A DNA stretch of 64,000 nt from NCBI GenBank assembly GCA_905203045.1, contig CAJKUH010000008.1, positions 1 to 64,000 of the forward strand, read 5' to 3'. Below the pieces are notes generated by a model. It was not told where the DNA came from, searched no databases, and worked only from the letters and a program-made list of their open reading frames with translations. The DNA is from an uncultured Eggerthella sp. GTDB taxonomy: Bacteria > Actinomycetota > Coriobacteriia > Coriobacteriales > Eggerthellaceae. The number at the start of each line of letters is the position of its first letter. Position 1 is the stretch's first letter. A program made the position numbers and the translations under genes. Below are positions 7,904 through 16,344 of the stretch, in pieces.

Positions 7904-9577
7904 CTACAGGTACGAAACGCTGTCGGGCAGGCCGCCCTCGCCGAAGGTCTTTTCGATGTAGTCGATAAGGCCCTGTATCTCGTCGCGCACGAAGCTTACG
8001 TTCATTGACTCGAACTTCTTCAGCACCTTGCGGGCAATGATGTAGTCCATGCCGCCCAGCTCGGTGCCGCCACACGCCACGTACACGGGAATGAAGTCGT
8101 ACATCTGCTTGATGATACGGTTGCCGAACGCCAAGCGGAAACGCGTTTGCAGGTACTGGTCAAGCTTGTGCATCTTTTCCAGCATTTCCTCGGAAACCAC
8201 ATGTTCCACCTTTGCCTTCTGGAACAGGTACTGCAGATGCTCGCTGGTGATGTGCACGCGCTCATGCGGCGGGCACTCGAAGGCATCGGCGCGCTCGTTC
8301 AGTTCGATGGGGATGGCGCGGTCGTACACCTTGTCGGTAATGGTGAAGGTGGAGTCGTCGTTGTTGGCCGTGCCCACGAACCACAGGCTGTCGGGGATGT
8401 AGATCTTGCCGTCTTCCAAACCCTTCGGGTCGCCCGCCCAGGCAGTGGGAACCAGCTCGAGCGTCCATTCGTCGTGGCTGGGCATTTCCAACACCGAAAG
8501 GATCTCGGCAAAGTAGTACTCGACGCGCGCCAGGTTCATCTCGTCCAGCACGATATAGCTGGGGTCTTGGCGCATGCCCGCCTCGTACACGGCGCGCAAA
8601 AACTCGGTTTCATTGAAGCGCTTCGAGAACTCGTTGAAGTAACCCAGAACCTCGGTGCGGTCGCGGAACGAAGGCTGCACCGAAACGATGGTTGCCGGGT
8701 TGTCAACGTAGCGGCTGAACGAATACGGCAGCGACGTTTTGCCCGTACCGGAAATGCCTTCCAGGATCAACAGCTTGCTGGCTGCCATGCCGGCAACGTA
8801 ACGGCGCACGATTTCAGGCGTGTAGTACAGGCCCATTTCGCTGCAAGCGAAGTAGCGGTAGCCTTCCACAAACTGCTCCAACGTGATTTCGTTGTCATAT
8901 ACCGGCGGCGTCCAATCGCGGTACTTCAAGTCGACCAGTGAGAGCTTGGGGAAGCGGTTTGCCTGAGCAATCTCCTTCGCCTCGGCAAGCGTCTTGGCTT
9001 CCACGGTGGCCTTCGCCATGGCTGCCGCGGCACCTTCCACGGAATCGCCGTCAAGCGAAAGCTTGCCGCCCGCAGGCGCAGCACCCGCAGCCGCTGCTCC
9101 AGCAGCACCGCCTTCTGCAGCGCCTTCGCCCGTTACGTTTTCAAGCGTAGGGATAGTATCGTCTACCAGGGCAGACGCACCAACGTAAGGGATGCGCTTC
9201 GTGCCGCCCATGGCGTTCACCTTCAGGGCAAGCACCTTGTTCTTTTCGTCCATCAAGTCGAGCACCTGCTTGTTCAGGCGACCGATTTCGCGGTACAACG
9301 CCTTGTTGTCTGACTTGTCGGCCTTAAGCTCGTGGTGCAACTTCCAGCGGCGCACGATGATCACGGCAATAAGCACAGGAATGGCAATGAGCATGGCGAA
9401 CAGCAGCACTGCGCCGATTTTGCCCACAATGTCGAACGTATTGAAGTACGTGATGAAGATGCTGAAGTAATCGGCCCAGCCGAATATCAGCAGATTCAGT
9501 ATGGAAGCGAACACGGCAACGATGTTGTACACAACCTTTGCCAAAAGCTCCCAGGCGAAGCTCAAGAATTCACTCAC
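7904..9577 (-). CDS. Membrane-anchored McrB-like AAA+ ATPase
   Basis: A 557-residue protein. Two N-terminal membrane segments (about 13-35 and 50-76) are followed by a short coiled coil and an Ala/Gly-rich linker, then a AAA+ module of the dynein-related/McrB class. Walker A is G-I-S-G-T-G-K-T-S with K280; Walker B with its extension is Y-I-V-L-D-E-M-N-L-A-R-V-E (D346, E347), the M-N-L-A-R-V-E-Y-Y-F-A-E-I-L-S pattern typical of McrB relatives; a G-T-A-N-N sensor-like strand follows. McrB normally drives DNA translocation with the McrC nuclease, but here the protein is membrane-bound and lies beside secretion genes, so a remodelling or assembly motor is inferred. The start is GTG at 9577 with a GGAAGGGG stretch upstream. 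Confidence 0.8.
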   Translation of the reverse strand: MSEFLSFAWELLAKVVYNIVAVFASILNLLIFGWADYFSIFITYFNTFDIVGKIGAVLLFAMLIAIPVLIAVIIVRRWKLHHELKADKSDNKALYREIGRLNKQVLDLMDEKNKVLALKVNAMGGTKRIPYVGASALVDDTIPTLENVTGEGAAEGGAAGAAAAGAAPAGGKLSLDGDSVEGAAAAMAKATVEAKTLAEAKEIAQANRFPKLSLVDLKYRDWTPPVYDNEITLEQFVEGYRYFACSEMGLYYTPEIVRRYVAGMAASKLLILEGISGTGKTSLPYSFSRYVDNPATIVSVQPSFRDRTEVLGYFNEFSKRFNETEFLRAVYEAGMRQDPSYIVLDEMNLARVEYYFAEILSVLEMPSHDEWTLELVPTAWAGDPKGLEDGKIYIPDSLWFVGTANNDDSTFTITDKVYDRAIPIELNERADAFECPPHERVHITSEHLQYLFQKAKVEHVVSEEMLEKMHKLDQYLQTRFRLAFGNRIIKQMYDFIPVYVACGGTELGGMDYIIARKVLKKFESMNVSFVRDEIQGLIDYIEKTFGEGGLPDSVSYL

Positions 9578-9644
9578 GGCTCACGCCCCTTCCTGCACAA
9601 ACCTGCGCGCCTGGGCCATGCCCGACGCGCAGGGGATAGTTGGT

Positions 9645-10421
9645 TTATTTCTTGGAACCGTCTTCGTTCTTGCCCGCTTCAGCAGATGCCAGTGCGGCTT
9701 CCGCTTCGGCTTTCAGGCGCTTTGCCTCGGCCAGGGCGGCCTCCGCTTCGGCGCGGGCAGCTTCGGCCTGCGCTCGCTCATCGGCAGCGGCAGCAGCATC
9801 GCCCTTGGCGGGTTTGCCCTGCTCGCCATCGACAATGGCTTCGGCGGCTTTCATGCGGTCCTCTTCGGCCATGGCGCGCTTCAGGTTCATGCCCACGATT
9901 ACCAAGTGGTACACCTGGTAGATGAAGAACAGAAGCATCGGCAGCACGATGATAATCAGGAAGCCCCACGTGCTGGAAAGAACGTCCATCACCTTGCCCA
10001 GGTACGGGATCTTGAAGGCGTACTTGCCCACAATATCGCCGTCGGCAATAACATGCTGGTCGGCAAGGTCGTTGTTGTCGCCCTTGGTGGTGTAGCTGTT
10101 CATGCCGTTAACTTCGTTGATGGAAACGATGCGGTGCGTGTTCAGCGCATACTGGTTGTCGATGATGGTATGGAACGTAACGATGTCGCCCACCTGCAGC
10201 GTGGAAGGATCGCACTGCTGGATGATAATCAGGTCGTTTTCGCCGAACGTAGGCTCCATGGATTCGGACTGAACCGTCAACGGCGTGAACCCGCCCAGGT
10301 TGGAAACGCTGCCATCGTCTTTCGTGGCAAGCGTGGTGAACGCGAACAACGCTGCAACCAGGATGATGATCCACATTACAACACTGATCACAATGGATGC
10401 AGCTTTTTTAACCGTACTCAT
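9645..10421 (-). CDS. sipW: SipW/ER-type signal peptidase I
   Basis: A 258-residue membrane protease paralogous to the product at 5026. The N-terminal helix is about 9-30; Ser54 lies in S-E-S-M-E-P, His96 in N-T-H-R-I and Asp115 in T-K-G-D-N, giving the Ser-His-Asp triad of SipW-type enzymes. A second helix lies at about 150-180, then an Ala/Glu-rich charged helix to the C-terminus. The ATG is preceded by AAAGGG. It lies between the block of secreted proteins and the ATPase gene, the classical neighbourhood of a dedicated signal peptidase. The tail is shorter and more coiled-coil-like than in the paralogue and could contact the coiled-coil partner (speculative). Confidence 0.87.
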   Translation of the reverse strand: MSTVKKAASIVISVVMWIIILVAALFAFTTLATKDDGSVSNLGGFTPLTVQSESMEPTFGENDLIIIQQCDPSTLQVGDIVTFHTIIDNQYALNTHRIVSINEVNGMNSYTTKGDNNDLADQHVIADGDIVGKYAFKIPYLGKVMDVLSSTWGFLIIIVLPMLLFFIYQVYHLVIVGMNLKRAMAEEDRMKAAEAIVDGEQGKPAKGDAAAAADERAQAEAARAEAEAALAEAKRLKAEAEAALASAEAGKNEDGSKK

Positions 10422-10456
10422 GACGCCCTTTCCTATGCGTTACGCGATATAGCTTG

Positions 10457-11236
10457 TTATTGAGATTCCTGTTGTTCGATGCCCTCAAAACGCATCGATA
10501 CCGAATAATCGGCACCTTTTACCATATTAGTGCAATTTGGGTCGGTCCCCTCCAACCAGATGCGAACAATTACGGGTTTATCAGTGTCAGTGACCAGGCT
10601 AAACATGTTCGCAGCCTCGCTTGACCCCCCTTGTACAAGCCCGAAGACAGTCGCCGAGCCCGCACCACTTGCCGTGGCACCCATGTTGGGGTTGTACACC
10701 CAGGTTCGGTTGTCGCACGTGAAGCTCATGCGCATGGCCTGCGGCAGCCCTTCCTTGTTGGAGGAAAACTGCGTCCCCGGTTCGTTGTTGTTGCCCGCTT
10801 CGCCGGTAAGGCGCACCGTCACATCGTCGTGGCTGATGAAGTGCAGCGTGAATTCCAGGTACGCGCCCGTGGAAGCCTGTGCAGCCGAGCCGTCTTCGTA
10901 GGTGAAGTTCTGGTAGTCGGACGTGGTAACGGGCTGCAGCTTCGAGGTGTCGATGTTCACGCCCTTTTCGGAGGCAATGCGGGCGGAAATCTGGTCGAAG
11001 CCCAGCGTGCTTACGTACTGGTCGAAGCTGTCGTGCGCGTCCAAGTCGAAGCGCAGGGCATTGCCCGCGTTTGCCGTCAGGGCAAGCGAGCGCGCCTTGG
11101 CATGGTCGGCGATGGAAAACCAGGCAAACGTTGCCATGGCAATGGCCACCAGGGCAAACAGCACCAGCAACACGGTGGTTGCCAAGCGGTGCCGCAGGTC
11201 TTCGCGCTTATCGGGGGTTTGCGTGTTCTGAGCCAT
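10457..11236 (-). CDS. SipW-dependent secreted protein, TasA/camelysin-like (paralogue 5)
   Basis: A 259-residue protein with a positively charged start and a single hydrophobic segment (about 18-42) ending A-T-F-A-W-F, the pattern of SipW-dependent signal segments, then a beta-rich extracellular domain. Near the C-terminus, I-V-R-I-W-L-E-G-T-D-P-N-C matches the family motif W-x-[ED]-G-x-D. The start ATG directly abuts the stop of the upstream gene (TAAATG), implying translational coupling. The role is inferred from context and signal type: an exported subunit or accessory of a surface fibre. Sequence identity to TasA itself is not evident by eye. Confidence 0.72.
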   Translation of the reverse strand: MAQNTQTPDKREDLRHRLATTVLLVLFALVAIAMATFAWFSIADHAKARSLALTANAGNALRFDLDAHDSFDQYVSTLGFDQISARIASEKGVNIDTSKLQPVTTSDYQNFTYEDGSAAQASTGAYLEFTLHFISHDDVTVRLTGEAGNNNEPGTQFSSNKEGLPQAMRMSFTCDNRTWVYNPNMGATASGAGSATVFGLVQGGSSEAANMFSLVTDTDKPVIVRIWLEGTDPNCTNMVKGADYSVSMRFEGIEQQESQ

Positions 11237-12124
11237 TTAACCCCCCTGCCCGTCCAGCACGGCAAACAGGTTCACATGCAAGATGCCCGTGTCGTTGTAC
11301 AGGTAATCGGCGCTGTCCAAGTCGGTGCCTTCGATGTAGTAGTACACGTCCAGGCGGTACGTGGTGCCCGGGTCAAGCGAGAGCAGCGTGTTCTGCGGAC
11401 GCGTGGCGTTTTCGCCACCCTGCATAACGTAGCTGCTGAAATTCTGCGCATTGTCGTTTGCGCAGGCCAATGCGCCATTGCGCCACCCCAGCAGCATGCC
11501 GTTGGAATAGCCGGCAAGCGAAGGTGCCGTTGCGGGATGCTCGGCGCGGTGCGAACCCGGCGCATCGTCCAACGTGAAGTAACGGCTTTGCAGCACTTCG
11601 CCGTTGCGGGAAAGCTTCAGGCCTACGCGCGTGGCCTTCAAAAGTTCGGGGTCGGCGCCTTCGGGGGCAAGCGTGTCGCCCAAGTACAGGTTTACCGTGC
11701 CCGATGCCTTTGCAGCACCCGAGCCTACCAAGTTCGCGCGGATATCGATCCAGCCGTGGTAGAAGTGCTGCCCGTCTTCCGCCTGGGTGAAGTGCACGGC
11801 GCGGCCCGCATCGTCAGTGCGCGTGCATTCGGCAAAGCCGTTCAGGTCGAACGTGGAAACCGGATACAGGGTAAGCGGGTTGGGGCTGTTGGACGAAAAC
11901 GCCACGTCGCCATCTTGCGTCCAGCGGTTTGCCTGGGCATCGCCCAGTTCAACCACCAGCTTGCTTTCATCGCTGTGCACCGAAACGGAATTGGTGTTTA
12001 CCGCAGCATTGCTGGTGAACCAGGCATACGTTGCCGCCACCAGCACCGCCACGATAACCAGGCACACCAGCACTGCCCCCGTCTGGGAAAGCCTGAGCTT
12101 CGTTTTGGTTGCGTTCGGTTCCAT
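11237..12124 (-). CDS. SipW-dependent secreted protein, TasA/camelysin-like (paralogue 4)
   Basis: A 295-residue protein with one hydrophobic segment at about 14-36 ending A-A-T-Y-A-W-F, followed by a Thr/Asn/Ser-rich, beta-type extracellular region. The C-terminal family motif appears as V-Y-Y-Y-I-E-G-T-D, without the cysteine seen in most paralogues. GGAGG precedes the ATG by four bases. The downstream paralogue starts immediately after this stop. It is one of four secreted-protein genes packed between 10457 and 13868 with 0-10-base gaps, so all should be made from one mRNA. Function as a fibre subunit or cap is inferred. Confidence 0.72.
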   Translation of the reverse strand: MEPNATKTKLRLSQTGAVLVCLVIVAVLVAATYAWFTSNAAVNTNSVSVHSDESKLVVELGDAQANRWTQDGDVAFSSNSPNPLTLYPVSTFDLNGFAECTRTDDAGRAVHFTQAEDGQHFYHGWIDIRANLVGSGAAKASGTVNLYLGDTLAPEGADPELLKATRVGLKLSRNGEVLQSRYFTLDDAPGSHRAEHPATAPSLAGYSNGMLLGWRNGALACANDNAQNFSSYVMQGGENATRPQNTLLSLDPGTTYRLDVYYYIEGTDLDSADYLYNDTGILHVNLFAVLDGQGG

Positions 12125-12133
12125 GGCGCCTCC

Positions 12134-12987
12134 TTATGCCTTGGCGCCCGCAAAGGCAAACTGCAGGGTAAAGTTCTTCGACTGCGCTTCGGTGATGCAG
12201 TTGGCATCGCAGCCTTCCATGTACACGAAGTAGCGCACGCTGGCCACTTCGTTTGCGCCCAGGGTGAACAGGGGCTGAGCGCCCGAGCGCAGCACGGGGC
12301 TGTTGCCCGAACCGTCCATCGTATGCGCACCCATGGAAAGCGCCGGGTCGGCAACGTAGCTCCACGAGCCCTGGCCGCCCACCACAACGTTGTTCTGCGC
12401 CGTGGTGCGCTTCGAGGCAGCCTGGGACGTATTGCCCAAGTCGTCACACGAGAAGATGAAGGTATGCGTGCCCGACGCGCTTTGCACGATGAAGCCCACG
12501 CGCGCCGCCGCAAGCAGCTGCGGGTCGGCCGAAACGCTCATCTGGCTTAAGTACAGGTACACCGCCAGCGGGGACGCTGCGCCCTTCAGGTAAAACGTGC
12601 CCGTAAGCGCGTAGTCGCTCAGCTGCGAAGTACAGTTGGCGTAATCGGTGGTGATGCCGCTGGCGTTCTGGAATGTGGCGCGCCAGAAACTGGAAAGATC
12701 GGCCGTGGAAATGGGATACAGCGTTTTGTCGGTGGCGGAAAGCTGGCACGTGGTGTCAAACGGGCCGCCTTCGTTGGCGCTGATAAGCAGGTCATAGCCG
12801 TCTTCGCTGACGGTATGGCCACCGGCGTTACGTTGGTGAAACGCGAGCCTGAAAACCAAGCGAACGTTGCCGCACTGAGCACCAGCGCCAGCACCACCAG
12901 CCAAGCAGCGGCGCCCACCATGCCACGGCGTGCAGCAAGGATGCTGCGCAAGCGTTCGGAGCGTTGGTTATCCTTCGATTCAGCCAT
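12134..12987 (-). pseudogene. SipW-dependent secreted protein with a single frameshift (paralogue 3)
   Basis: Two frames join into one protein of about 284 residues. The first (from ATG 12987) has a charged start and a hydrophobic segment ending A-A-T-F-A-W-F-S-G. The second carries the remaining extracellular domain to the family motif F-V-Y-M-E-G-C-D-A-N-C near the end. The break is at about 12817-12824, in the run GGTGGCC on the minus strand, and one extra G would restore the frame (V-T-P-V-G-H-T-V-S-E-D-G). Both halves otherwise look coding and the flanking paralogues are intact, so a homopolymer assembly error is likely. If real, the gene is inactive or phase-variable. Confidence 0.7.
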
Positions 12988-12995
12988 ATCGCCCC

Positions 12996-13868
12996 CTATC
13001 CTTGGCTACCCGCAAAGTGCAGAGCCAGCGATTCCAAGTTGGTGCCGCACAGGTTGTTGGTGCAGTCTTCGTCGCACCCTTCAAGCCACACGTACACGTC
13101 TACCTGCACGGGCGTGCTGTGGTCGGCACCCTGAGCGGCAGCGGGGAGCGTGCAAAGCTTCGTGCTGTTGGGTTTCTTGGTTACCTGACCCGATTCTTCG
13201 TCGTACAGGCAGTAGTTATCGGAGTTCAGCGGCTTGAACGAAACGGTGGTGCCGTCGGTTTTGGTGCTGTCCAGCACATCGCCCGCCTTGCCGTTTTTAG
13301 TGTTGTAGTTCGCTTCAGGGTTGTGCGCCTGCGAAAGCTCGAATATGTACTGACCCGCCACCGGCTGGTTCTGCCCCGGCTGGTGCACCAAGAAGCCCAC
13401 GCGCAGCGCGGTGGAAATAGGCGGTTGTCCGTCTGTATCCTTGAAATGGATATCAGACAGGTACACATCGGTGGGAAGAGAACTGGTGGCAAGGTAGAGC
13501 GACGTTTCGTAGTAGTCGAAACGTTCAGCCGGACCGAAGAACGTTGCCAGCAAGGAAGACTGCGTAGGGCCGCCCGTGAAACCCGTTACCTTCTGAAAGC
13601 CGTTCTGGATGTTGTTAGTGGAAACCGGGTTCAGCAGGCCTTGGAAGGAAAGGCCAGCGTTCGACTTGTATTCGCCGTTGTAGTCATTTGATATAAGGAA
13701 GGTGACACCCGTGCCGGCAGCCATCTTCACGTCGGTTACGTGGCGGTTTGCGTTGTAGATGTACCACGCGTAGGTAACCAGCACGGCCGCAAGCGCCGCA
13801 ACGATAAGCGTAACAAGCATGCGCTTGAAGCGTTTGCGCAGCTGCTGCGAATCGCGCGCTTCGTCCAT
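12996..13868 (-). CDS. SipW-dependent secreted protein, TasA/camelysin-like (paralogue 2)
   Basis: A 290-residue protein with a basic start (R-K-R-F-K-R), a hydrophobic segment at about 16-36 ending V-T-Y-A-W-Y, then a beta-type extracellular domain with an acidic, Asn-rich composition. The C-terminal motif is V-D-V-Y-V-W-L-E-G-C-D-E-D-C. The close cysteine pair suggests an extracellular disulfide. GGGAGGT precedes the ATG. It heads the tightly packed group of four secreted-protein genes. About 230 bases separate it from the preceding paralogue, with a terminator and two palindromes between, so it probably has its own promoter or receives read-through. Confidence 0.75.
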   Translation of the reverse strand: MDEARDSQQLRKRFKRMLVTLIVAALAAVLVTYAWYIYNANRHVTDVKMAAGTGVTFLISNDYNGEYKSNAGLSFQGLLNPVSTNNIQNGFQKVTGFTGGPTQSSLLATFFGPAERFDYYETSLYLATSSLPTDVYLSDIHFKDTDGQPPISTALRVGFLVHQPGQNQPVAGQYIFELSQAHNPEANYNTKNGKAGDVLDSTKTDGTTVSFKPLNSDNYCLYDEESGQVTKKPNSTKLCTLPAAAQGADHSTPVQVDVYVWLEGCDEDCTNNLCGTNLESLALHFAGSQG

Positions 13869-13965
13869 GGGGGCTACCTCCCTTCGCTCCGTAACAAACC
13901 GCAGGAAGAAAAACCCACGTAATGTTTCATTGTAAGCGAAGTGTCACCACCCCGACATGCGCATA

Positions 13966-13992
13966 ACAAAATAGGGACAGTCCCCATTTTGT
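13966..13992. repeat. GGGGACTGTCCCC palindrome, copy 3
   Basis: ACAAAATAGGGACAGTCCCC with matching ATTTTGT, in the gap between two secreted-protein genes. Confidence 0.75.
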
Positions 13993-14015
13993 CATTCCCG
14001 CAAGACGATACAAGA

Positions 14016-14047
14016 AGACCCCCGAACGCTTTCGCGCCCGAGGGCCT
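14016..14047 (-). terminator. Terminator of the putative major subunit gene
   Basis: AGGCCCTCGGGCGC-GAAA-GCGTTCGGGGGTCT on the minus strand, a stable stem with a GAAA tetraloop followed by TCTTCTTG, 53 bases after the stop of the gene at 14100. Confidence 0.7.
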
Positions 14048-14055
14048 GTAGTGCT

Positions 14056-14074
14056 AAAAGGGACTATCCCTTTT
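14056..14074. repeat. GGGACTATCCC palindrome, copy 4 (variant)
   Basis: AAAAGGGACTATCCCTTTT, a short variant of the interspersed palindrome family, immediately after the gene at 14100. Confidence 0.65.
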
Positions 14075-14099
14075 GGTTACCTTTGGTTTGGTTCAGCTA

Positions 14100-14972
14100 T
14101 TATGCCTGTGCTCCATTTGCAACTGCAAAGCCGAGGTTTGCAATTACCTGCTGACCCGTGATAGACGCAACAACGGAGCTGTTGCAGTCATAGTCGCAAC
14201 CCTCCATCCAGATGTAGGCGTGAACCGTAACAGGAGTATCGGCCTGCGCAAACTCGTAAAGTGGATCAGCATCGCCTGGATTAGTAACGAACTCGGTACC
14301 AGACTTCGGAGCTGCTACTAACGGGAGCTTACCTGCCTTACGGGTCTTGTTGTTCAAGGTAATATCCTTAACAGTATTTGTACCATCAACCGCCTTCGAG
14401 ATGCCGTCAGCACCAGAATCGCTGCCGATGCTGGTGTTGTATCGCGACTTAAGGGTTCCATCATCCACCTGATAGATGAAGGTTTTATCACCGATAACAA
14501 GGCCCAATCGCATCGACTTCAGAGCATCAGAATTAGCGTTCTCTGCCATCTTAAACGTCGTCTCATCATCCAGATAGAGCGTCGAACCCGCAACGGAACT
14601 CTTCAGCTGAAAATCCTTTGCGTAGTATTCAGTTCCAGCGGTTGCAGCCGCAAATTCAGAAGCATACTTGCTGTCATTGCTCCATTTGTTGTCCTTAACG
14701 AACGACAGCTCTTTCCCCTTGCTGCCAGTAGTCGAAACCGGAACAAGATCCTTAAGGTCAGCACTCAACGGAAGCGAGGTCTTCCAGTCGTTCTGATCAA
14801 CTTCCGAAATCAAAAGCGTGTTGGCTGCCTTTGCGGTTACGTTTGCACCATCTGCCGTAACCTTCGTGTTGTTCACGAACCATGCGAACGTTGCGGCGCC
14901 CAGGGCAATGGCGGCTACGATCACCATGGCGATAGCAGCACCAAGCTGCTTTTTCAGTGCCTTGGTTTCCAT
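14100..14972 (-). CDS. SipW-dependent secreted protein, candidate major fibre subunit (paralogue 1)
   Basis: A 290-residue protein. A Lys-rich start is followed by a hydrophobic segment (about 10-32) ending A-A-T-F-A-W-F, then a Thr/Lys/Asp/Ala-rich domain with a long run free of cysteine, and the C-terminal motif V-H-A-Y-I-W-M-E-G-C-D-Y-D-C. I start at 14972, with AAAGGATC upstream, not at the longer frame start. Unlike its neighbours it has a 230-base upstream gap, its own terminator, and a less GC-biased base composition, as often seen for strongly expressed genes. That makes it the best candidate for the abundant structural subunit (inference). The simple Lys/Thr/Asp composition fits a fibre protein. 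Confidence 0.75.
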   Translation of the reverse strand: METKALKKQLGAAIAMVIVAAIALGAATFAWFVNNTKVTADGANVTAKAANTLLISEVDQNDWKTSLPLSADLKDLVPVSTTGSKGKELSFVKDNKWSNDSKYASEFAAATAGTEYYAKDFQLKSSVAGSTLYLDDETTFKMAENANSDALKSMRLGLVIGDKTFIYQVDDGTLKSRYNTSIGSDSGADGISKAVDGTNTVKDITLNNKTRKAGKLPLVAAPKSGTEFVTNPGDADPLYEFAQADTPVTVHAYIWMEGCDYDCNSSVVASITGQQVIANLGFAVANGAQA

Positions 14973-15202
14973 ATTGGATCCTTTCTCGATCCTTTTCCTA
15001 TAACTGAGAAATACGCCACGCCCGGATGGTGGGAGGGGACTCTTTCCCTTAATAACCATTCCACAGAGTACCACAAGAACCTTCTGGCAAAGAGCACTTT
15101 TGCGCAGGTAAATGCACCAATAGCGCATCACCCGCAACAATGCGGCCCCACCTGCGGTTGCGCACCCATAATGCCGCTGTTTGGGCGCCCTCCCCCCCGC
15201 GC
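14973..15202 (-). promoter_or_regulatory. Upstream region of the candidate major subunit gene
   Basis: 230 bases without a gene. On the minus strand a TTGTGG element is followed 16 bases later by TATTAA, which would give a leader of roughly 80-90 bases. This promoter call is tentative. No terminator is evident after the gene at 15203. Confidence 0.35.
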
Positions 15203-16339
15203 CTACGCCGGCGGGTTGGGCTGGTTGCGGCGGGTGTCCCAGGTTACCTGGTTGTTCTTGTAGTAGTCGGGAGCGTCGTTGCCCGCCGCGCTGATGGGAT
15301 CGTTGCCGGTGAGCGTGTCGAAGATATCCTCCACGAACTTCACGATAAGGCTGGTGTTGTCCGCCTCTTCCGCATCGAAGTCCATGGCGAACTCAACTTC
15401 GCCGCCGATGATGTCGTCTACGCATTCGGGGTCGTCGCCATCAAGCCAGATAACCACGGTGTACTTGTCCACGTAGCCCAGCTTGAAATCGTCGTCAGCG
15501 ATATGGCACACCACGTCGTTCGATTCGAAGTTTTCGCACCCCGCCTCGTTGCCGCCGTTGGCAGCAGGCGCTGCATACGTTACAGCTTCGCCATTGCGGT
15601 ACACGCGCACGCGCGCTGCCTTATCGGCGCCCTTCGAAGCGGAGACCACCTTCAGCTTGGCGTCGTAGGTCAAATCTTCCTTGCCGGCATTGCGTATATA
15701 AAAGGTATAGGCAACGTAGTTCTTGCCGTTGTGGCTACCGTCCACTTGGTCAAGATCGTTGGGCAAATCGTCGGCGGCGATGTTGGTACCGTCGGCCACG
15801 GCATCGGCGGTAAGGCGCGCCGTTGCCCCTTCGAACTGGGTGTTGTCGGCAATGGCCACACCACGCCTGAACAACTCCAAGCGGTTCAGGTTGATGGTGA
15901 AGTTGCCCATGTTTTCCTGCATGAACGAAATGCCGAACAGCACCGCCATAACCAGCGCCAAGCACAAAAGCACCTTCTGCAACGTGCCGATGCGCAGCAA
16001 TGCCGCACCGATGCGGTGCATGCGGCGCTTGGGCAGGTACATGGAAACGATGGTTTCAGGGTCAAGGTCGCCGCCGCTTTCGGCAAGGGCGTCTTGCACC
16101 TCTTGCACGCGCATCATTTCTTTTCGGGAAAGCTTTTTGGAAGCGCGCTTCTTGCCGAAGCGCCCCCGCTTGCCCTTGCCCGCTTTAGCGGCTTCTACTG
16201 AAGGAGCATCTGCAGTGGAATTTGAGACGGGCTGCGCTTCGGCAGCGCCTTGGCCAGACTCCTGCGGCTTTGCAGCGTCCTGCGTGGCGGTGTCTTCGTC
16301 TTCGGGCACTTCGCCCTTCTTTTTATTGAACAGCGCCAT
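15203..16339 (-). CDS. Membrane-anchored TasA-like protein with long cytoplasmic N-terminus
   Basis: A 378-residue single-pass protein. Residues 1-115 are cytoplasmic: an acidic/Ala-rich linker, a Lys/Arg-rich stretch, then a short helical region. A membrane helix spans about 120-142, followed by an extracellular beta domain. Its middle (Y-V-A-Y-T-F-Y-I-R-N-A-G) resembles the strand order of TasA/camelysin-like domains, and the family motif appears as V-V-I-W-L-D-G-D-D-P-E-C. It lacks the A-W-F cleavage pattern, so it may stay in the membrane as an anchor or initiator. The start codon lies five bases after the PilZ stop, and the ribosome site is weak, suggesting coupling. The two may act together. 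Confidence 0.68.
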   Translation of the reverse strand: MALFNKKKGEVPEDEDTATQDAAKPQESGQGAAEAQPVSNSTADAPSVEAAKAGKGKRGRFGKKRASKKLSRKEMMRVQEVQDALAESGGDLDPETIVSMYLPKRRMHRIGAALLRIGTLQKVLLCLALVMAVLFGISFMQENMGNFTINLNRLELFRRGVAIADNTQFEGATARLTADAVADGTNIAADDLPNDLDQVDGSHNGKNYVAYTFYIRNAGKEDLTYDAKLKVVSASKGADKAARVRVYRNGEAVTYAAPAANGGNEAGCENFESNDVVCHIADDDFKLGYVDKYTVVIWLDGDDPECVDDIIGGEVEFAMDFDAEEADNTSLIVKFVEDIFDTLTGNDPISAAGNDAPDYYKNNQVTWDTRRNQPNPPA

Positions 16340-16344
16340 GGCAA

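Noticed and set aside
5871..9577. Type IV restriction system (McrBC)
   Set aside because: The ATPase is McrB-like, but it is membrane-anchored and its partner shows no nuclease motif. The neighbours are secretion genes.
10631..12550. Long plus-strand frame of 639 codons
   Set aside because: Antisense to three SipW-type genes that have good ribosome sites and shared motifs.
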